10,478 nt of DNA from Akkermansiaceae bacterium (GTDB lineage: Bacteria > Verrucomicrobiota > Verrucomicrobiia > Verrucomicrobiales > Akkermansiaceae). Positions 7,088 to 10,478 of this stretch are shown here, piece after piece; within the stretch, counting starts at the first letter, position 1; each line of letters opens with the position of its first letter. The translations under genes were made by a program, and so were the position numbers. The notes below the pieces were generated by a model. That model saw only the letters and a list, made by a program, of their open reading frames with translations, did no database searches and had not been told where the DNA came from. The stretch lies in assembly GCA_023300205.1 (NCBI GenBank), contig JALZVD010000263.1:1-10478 (forward strand), read 5' to 3'.

Positions 7088-7945
7088 CTAATCTCGCAGC
7101 GTAGTAGGCCTCACTCCTAACCATTTCTTAAAGGTATTCGAGAACGTGAATGCATTCGCATACCCTACTTTAGAAGCTATCACCTCCACCTTATCATTAC
7201 AAGACAACAATAACTCTCTAGCTGCTAGCATCCTTAAATAGATCAAATGCTGCATCGGACTACGTCCCAACTGCTTCTTACACAGTCGGCGCAAGTGCTC
7301 CTCACTCATAATACCTATTTCAGCCAACTCAGCCAGTGACCAAGCCCTCCCCAAATTAGCTCCTACATTCTGCCATACTCTCCATAATCTTGGATCTAAA
7401 TCCACAGGCCTCGCAAATCCCAATACATGACAGTGAATCAATTTAGCCCATAATCCCGCTAACTCATCACTCTTGCCAGATTCCATTTCATGACGTAAAC
7501 CCATCACAGCACACTCGAGTGACCTACCGTCTAGAACCCCTCTCACCGGCGCACTCGCATCTGCTATAGGCTTCATCCCCTTCTCCTCATCATATCGAAC
7601 CCACACAAATCTCCACTGCACCCCTTCCACACAACGAAAAGCATTAAACATATGCGGCGCAAGCAAACAAGCCTCACCAGCACCCAATGTCTGCCAGCCT
7701 CCATCCATAAGCACTTCCCCATATCCTTCTAGAACACTCATCATATAAGTACCGCTGGGATCAATACGTTTTACTTCATAAGGATAAAAGGCAGACATCA
7801 CCCCTACATGCTTTATCTTATGTAAAGACAACCAGTGACAAAATGGGGCCTTTCTCAACAAGACTCGGGTGTCATCTTCAACAGAAGAAACAGCAAACCA
7901 TGTGGATTTACGACCATAAACTCTTGCGTCCTCACCTCTAAACAT
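7088..7945 (-). CDS. AraC-family transcriptional regulator with N-terminal cupin-like ligand domain
   Basis: Predicted ligand-responsive DNA-binding protein, usually an activator. From the ATG at 7945 it has 285 residues; the codon before it is a TTG that could add one residue. The N-terminal part (about 30-140) looks like an AraC-type arm and beta-barrel, with YMMSVLEGYGEVLMDGGWQTLGAGEACLLAPHMFNAF (67-103) as the cupin-like core. The C-terminal double helix-turn-helix is complete: WSLAELAEIGIMSEEHLRRLCKKQLGRSP (202-230) and KVEVIASKVGYANAFTFSNTFKKWLGVRP (252-280). It diverges from the TIM-barrel/Tm-1-like genes across a 158-base gap, so those are its likely targets and their substrate or product its likely ligand (inference). 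No Shine-Dalgarno; the gene may be leaderless. Confidence 0.92.
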   Translation of the reverse strand: MFRGEDARVYGRKSTWFAVSSVEDDTRVLLRKAPFCHWLSLHKIKHVGVMSAFYPYEVKRIDPSGTYMMSVLEGYGEVLMDGGWQTLGAGEACLLAPHMFNAFRCVEGVQWRFVWVRYDEEKGMKPIADASAPVRGVLDGRSLECAVMGLRHEMESGKSDELAGLWAKLIHCHVLGFARPVDLDPRLWRVWQNVGANLGRAWSLAELAEIGIMSEEHLRRLCKKQLGRSPMQHLIYLRMLAARELLLSCNDKVEVIASKVGYANAFTFSNTFKKWLGVRPTTLRD

Positions 7946-7950
7946 CAATG

Positions 7951-8035
7951 GATATTAGCATTTACCTATCATACAGTCAATTTCAAAATAGATCAAAAAT
8001 GTGTATTTCAGATATTATGTTGTGCAGACTACAGT
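7951..8035. repeat. Two copies of a GATATTA...TACAGT composite in the divergent gap (candidate AraC sites)
   Basis: Copy 1: GATATTA 7951-7957 and TACAGT 7972-7977 (gap 14). Copy 2: GATATTA 8011-8017 and TACAGT 8030-8035 (gap 12). Copy 1 overlies the regulator's own promoter; copy 2 ends next to a candidate -35 for the TIM-barrel gene. That layout suits autorepression plus activation, but the matches are short. Confidence 0.35.
7952..7980 (-). promoter_or_regulatory. araC-type gene promoter, probably giving a leaderless message
   Basis: Minus-strand TTGACT (7975-7980; 5/6), exactly 17 bases, TAATAT (7952-7957; 4/6). Only six bases separate the -10 from the ATG, so transcription should start at or next to the start codon. 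Confidence 0.55.
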
Positions 8036-8036
8036 A

Positions 8037-8064
8037 TTGATCATTATTGAATAATCACTATCTT
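8037..8064 (+). promoter_or_regulatory. Candidate promoter of the TIM-barrel/Tm-1-like unit
   Basis: Plus-strand TTGATC (8037-8042; 4/6), 16-base spacer, TATCTT (8059-8064; 4/6). The spacer holds a small palindrome, ATTATT-G-AATAAT (8043-8055). A weak promoter next to a putative activator site would fit an AraC-controlled gene. Leader to the ATG at 8104 would be about 33 bases. Confidence 0.3.
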
Positions 8065-8103
8065 TTAAAACACAGATTAAATCACAAGTTATACCATAAT
8101 AAT

Positions 8104-8976
8104 ATGCCAAACCCATACACAGGAATCGGAAATCCATACACAAAAGATGAAGTCAACCAACGCCTCCGCGACACCCTCGCCAAAGGCGAACCGATCATCG
8201 TAGCTGGTGCCGGCACAGGCATCTCCGCTAAATTCATCGAAAAAGGAGGTGCTGACCTCATCATCATTTATGCCTCAGGTAGGTTCCGCATGGCTGGAGC
8301 AGGCTCCATTGCTGGCATGATGGCCTACGGTGATGCAAATGCCATCTCCATGGACATCGGAGAATTTGAAGTCCTCCCAGTAGTGAATGAAATCCCAGTA
8401 ATCTGTGGTGTTCACGCCTCTGACCCTCGTCGCCGCATGTGGCATTTCCTTAAACAGGTAAAAGACATGGGCTTCTCTGGTATCAATAACTTCCCCACTC
8501 ACACCATCATCGATGGCCAATTCGGTCAGTCCATCATCGAGACAGACATGGGCGTCCAAAAAGAAATCGACTGTGTAGAACTCGCCACCTCAAAAATGGA
8601 CCTCTTCTCCATCACCTACGTCGCCAAGCCTGCAGAAGCCGCTGCCATGGCTAAAGCTGGAGCTGATGTAGTGATTGCTCACGTCGGATGCACCGTTGGT
8701 GGATCTATCGGAGTCAGTGATGCCTCCATCGGCCTAGACCAAGCAGCAAAAGCAACTCAAGAAATCTGCGAAGCTGTCCATTCAGTCAACAAAGACTGCC
8801 TCGTCCTCTCACATGGAGGCCCCATCCTCACCCCCGCAGACGCAGCTTACATCAATGAACACACCGACACCGTAGGATTCGTAGGAGCCTCATCCATCGA
8901 GCGAATGGCTGTAGAATCATCCATCACGGACCTCACCAGAGAATTTAAATCCATTCCTGTAAAACGCATTAAATAA
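8104..8976 (+). CDS. PEP-hydrolase-like TIM-barrel protein (PF09370 type)
   Basis: Cytosolic TIM-barrel protein of the family named phosphoenolpyruvate hydrolase-like, distantly related to the PEP mutase/isocitrate lyase group; the true reaction is not established. The ATG at 8104 gives 290 residues beginning MPNPYTGIGNPYTKDEV, which looks like the genuine start; a TTG at 8047 would add 19 unlikely residues. Seen in order: IIVAGAGTGISAKF (31-44), IIIYASGRFRMAGAGSIAGMMAYGDAN (53-79), PVICGVHASDP (98-108), GINNFPT (126-132), VIAHVGCTVGGSIG (190-203), LVLSHGGPI (233-241) and GFVGASSIERM (258-268). The glycine-rich loops at strand ends suit phosphate or carboxylate binding. The Tm-1-like gene follows after 14 bases. 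In tomato Tm-1 and plant relatives this domain is fused behind the Tm-1 domain. No Shine-Dalgarno. Confidence 0.9.
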   Translation: MPNPYTGIGNPYTKDEVNQRLRDTLAKGEPIIVAGAGTGISAKFIEKGGADLIIIYASGRFRMAGAGSIAGMMAYGDANAISMDIGEFEVLPVVNEIPVICGVHASDPRRRMWHFLKQVKDMGFSGINNFPTHTIIDGQFGQSIIETDMGVQKEIDCVELATSKMDLFSITYVAKPAEAAAMAKAGADVVIAHVGCTVGGSIGVSDASIGLDQAAKATQEICEAVHSVNKDCLVLSHGGPILTPADAAYINEHTDTVGFVGASSIERMAVESSITDLTREFKSIPVKRIK

Positions 8977-8990
8977 AACCAAACCCTGCT

Positions 8991-10199
8991 ATGGCCTCTA
9001 AAACTATCGCCGTCCTTGGCACACTTGACTCAAAAGGTCACGAACACCAGTTCCTGGCAGATCAAATAACCTCTCGCGGTCACAAGGTTATCCTCATTGA
9101 CATAGGAACAGGAACAGATCCTCAAATCAAACCAGACATCACCCGCTTCGAAGTCGCCTCCACTGCTGGACTAGACCTACAACCACTGATCGATGCCCAA
9201 GACAGAGGCGCCTGCGTAGTCGCCATGGCAAAAGCGGCTCCTATTTTAATAACGCAACTACAAAAACAAGGTAAGATCGATGCCATCATCTCACTCGGTG
9301 GCGGTGGTGGCACAGCCCTAGCCACCTCTTGCATGCGTGAGCTACCCATCGGCTTCCCAAAGGTCATGGTCTCCACCCTAGCTAGCGGAAACACTGCTCA
9401 CTACCTAGGAACCAAAGACATCACCATGATCCCATCCATTGTCGATGTCGCTGGCCTTAACTCCATTTCAAAAACCATCTTCACCCAAGCCGCCGGAGCA
9501 ATCTGCGGAATGATAGAAGTCACCATCGACACCTCTCAAGACAAACCTCTCATCGCAGCCTCAATGTTTGGTAACACCACCGACTGCATTAACATCGCTA
9601 AAGAAGTGTTAGAAAACAAAGGCTATGAAGTCCTCGTATTCCATGCCACTGGAGCAGGAGGTAAAACAATGGAAGCCCTCATCGAAACAGGAATGGTCAA
9701 AGGCATACTAGACCTCACCACCACAGAGTGGGCAGATGAAGTCACCGGCGCCACACTCTCCGCTGGCCCATCAAGAATGGACGCCATGACCAAGGCCCAA
9801 ATCCCTGCAGTCATCGCACCAGGATGCTTAGATATGGCTAACTTTGGAGAAGCTGATACCATCCCAGAAAAATACTCAGACCGCCTATTCTACATTCATA
9901 ACCCACAAGTCACCCTCATGCGCACCAACGCAGAAGAATCCGCGCAGCTAGGTAAAATCATCGCCCAAAAGGCAAATGCTAACCCAGCACCAACTGCTAT
10001 TTTAAACCCGCTTAAAACCGTCAGCGTTATCTCAGCAGAAGGCCAGCCCTTCCATGACCCAGCTGCCGACCATGCGCTATTCAGCGCTATCCGCAAACAT
10101 GCAACCGTTGAAGTCATTGACTACGATGAAGCCATCAACAGTGAAACATTCGCCAAAGCCGCCGCGTATAAGCTACTAGAGCTAATCAACAAAGCGTAA
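8991..10199 (+). CDS. Tm-1-like ATP-binding domain protein (UPF0261, PF06792 type)
   Basis: Bacterial homologue of the N-terminal half of the tomato mosaic virus resistance protein Tm-1. The plant domain binds viral replication protein together with ATP; the bacterial reaction is unknown. The full family length, 402 residues, is present with: VLGTLDSKGHE (8-18), SLGGGGGTALAT (101-112), VMVSTLASGN (125-134), SMFGNTTDCI (191-200), FHATGAGGKTMEAL (217-230), GILDLTTTEWADE (238-250), LDMANFG (280-286), HNPQVTLMRT (303-312) and GQPFHDPAADHALF (351-364). The glycine run at 103-107 and GAGG are candidate nucleotide loops. Just before GQPF many homologues have a D where E350 lies here. It is 14 bases after the TIM-barrel gene and 4 bases before the next, so one operon is likely. 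The start ATG has no Shine-Dalgarno. Confidence 0.93.
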   Translation: MASKTIAVLGTLDSKGHEHQFLADQITSRGHKVILIDIGTGTDPQIKPDITRFEVASTAGLDLQPLIDAQDRGACVVAMAKAAPILITQLQKQGKIDAIISLGGGGGTALATSCMRELPIGFPKVMVSTLASGNTAHYLGTKDITMIPSIVDVAGLNSISKTIFTQAAGAICGMIEVTIDTSQDKPLIAASMFGNTTDCINIAKEVLENKGYEVLVFHATGAGGKTMEALIETGMVKGILDLTTTEWADEVTGATLSAGPSRMDAMTKAQIPAVIAPGCLDMANFGEADTIPEKYSDRLFYIHNPQVTLMRTNAEESAQLGKIIAQKANANPAPTAILNPLKTVSVISAEGQPFHDPAADHALFSAIRKHATVEVIDYDEAINSETFAKAAAYKLLELINKA

Positions 10200-10203
10200 C
10201 TCC

Positions 10204-10478
10204 ATGAACCCCTATCTTAAACTATTACTCGCCATCTGTCTCCTAACAGCAGCTCACGCAGAAATAACGTTTAAGAAGATTTCACTCTCAGAAGACTACA
10301 TTTCTGAAGGAGCATCCATCAGTGATATGAATGTTGACGGACACCTAGACATCATTGCTGGTCCTCTATGGTGGCAAGGTCCAGATTTTAAAACAGCACA
10401 CTCCTATGCCCCCTACAAAGTCTTCCCTATCAAGGGAAAAGGACTCAGTGAATACTCTAACAACTTCTTCACCTTCCC
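10204..10478 (+). CDS. Exported FG-GAP/VCBS repeat protein (N-terminal part, 3' end outside window)
   Basis: The first 91 residues of a secreted protein, open to the window edge. MNPYLKLLLAICLLTAAHA is a signal peptide with a likely cut after AHA at 19. The mature part contains ISDMNVDGHLDIIAGPLWWQGPDF (39-62). Its D-x-N-x-D-G-x-x-D pattern (D41, N43, D45, G46, D49) is the calcium-binding loop of FG-GAP/VCBS propeller blades, and DIIAGPLWWQGP resembles opening blades of large exported proteins common in Verrucomicrobiota and Planctomycetota. It begins 4 bases after the Tm-1-like stop, so it is probably in the same operon. An extracellular or periplasmic binding role is a guess; the remainder is needed to tell whether it has catalytic or cytochrome domains. 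Confidence 0.85.
   Translation, partial: MNPYLKLLLAICLLTAAHAEITFKKISLSEDYISEGASISDMNVDGHLDIIAGPLWWQGPDFKTAHSYAPYKVFPIKGKGLSEYSNNFFTF

Noticed and set aside
8047..8103. N-terminal extension of the TIM-barrel protein from a TTG at 8047
   Set aside because: The extra residues are low-complexity N/H/L-rich and cover the probable promoter; the ATG at 8104 gives the typical start.
7088..10478. Tm-1-like pair as a bacterial antiviral defence system
   Set aside because: The plant protein acts on a viral RNA replicase as an inhibitor, but nothing here (no nuclease, no defence neighbours, AraC control, exported partner) supports a phage-defence role; a metabolic role is more likely.

Overview
The window looks like chromosomal DNA of a Gram-negative bacterium of the PVC group, most likely a Verrucomicrobiota member. 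This is inferred from the style of the OmpH/Skp periplasmic chaperone, the start of a secreted FG-GAP/VCBS protein, the small lipoprotein and the general protein flavour; no marker gene proves it. I see no phage, transposon or CRISPR signature.

Layout. (1) Bases 1-735 hold the C-terminal third of a monomeric NADP-isocitrate dehydrogenase (+), facing an OmpH/Skp-like chaperone (-, 885-1478). Each gene has its own intrinsic terminator in the gap. (2) 1657-4151 (+) carries panC (pantothenate synthetase) and nadB (L-aspartate oxidase), a cofactor pair for CoA and NAD. nadB runs tail-to-tail into the next unit, overlapping it by 4 bases. (3) 4148-5636 (-) is a two-gene unit, pgeF/yfiH-like followed by ispE, with an 8-base overlap. 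(4) 5743-6189 (-) is a MarR-family regulator with a strong terminator and a candidate autoregulatory operator over its promoter. (5) 6401-6775 (-) is a small lipoprotein of unknown function. (6) 6901-6990 (+) is tRNA-Ser(GCU) with an encoded CCA and a terminator.

(7) 7088-10478 is the most interesting part. An AraC-family regulator with an N-terminal cupin-like domain (-) diverges from a + strand unit: a PEP-hydrolase-like TIM-barrel protein (PF09370 type), a Tm-1-like/UPF0261 protein (PF06792 type) and, 4 bases later, the start of an exported FG-GAP/VCBS protein. The first two correspond to the two halves of the tomato Tm-1 antiviral protein, where they are fused, so they probably act together. 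Their biochemical role is not established. Regulator, paired cytosolic proteins and exported protein look like a small inducible, perhaps catabolic, unit.

General features: most starts lack a Shine-Dalgarno sequence; two - strand genes have promoter-like elements so close to an ATG that the message could be leaderless; and the + strand is richer in C than G over genes of both orientations in the lines sampled, as expected of a lagging strand. No gap between genes exceeds 300 bases.
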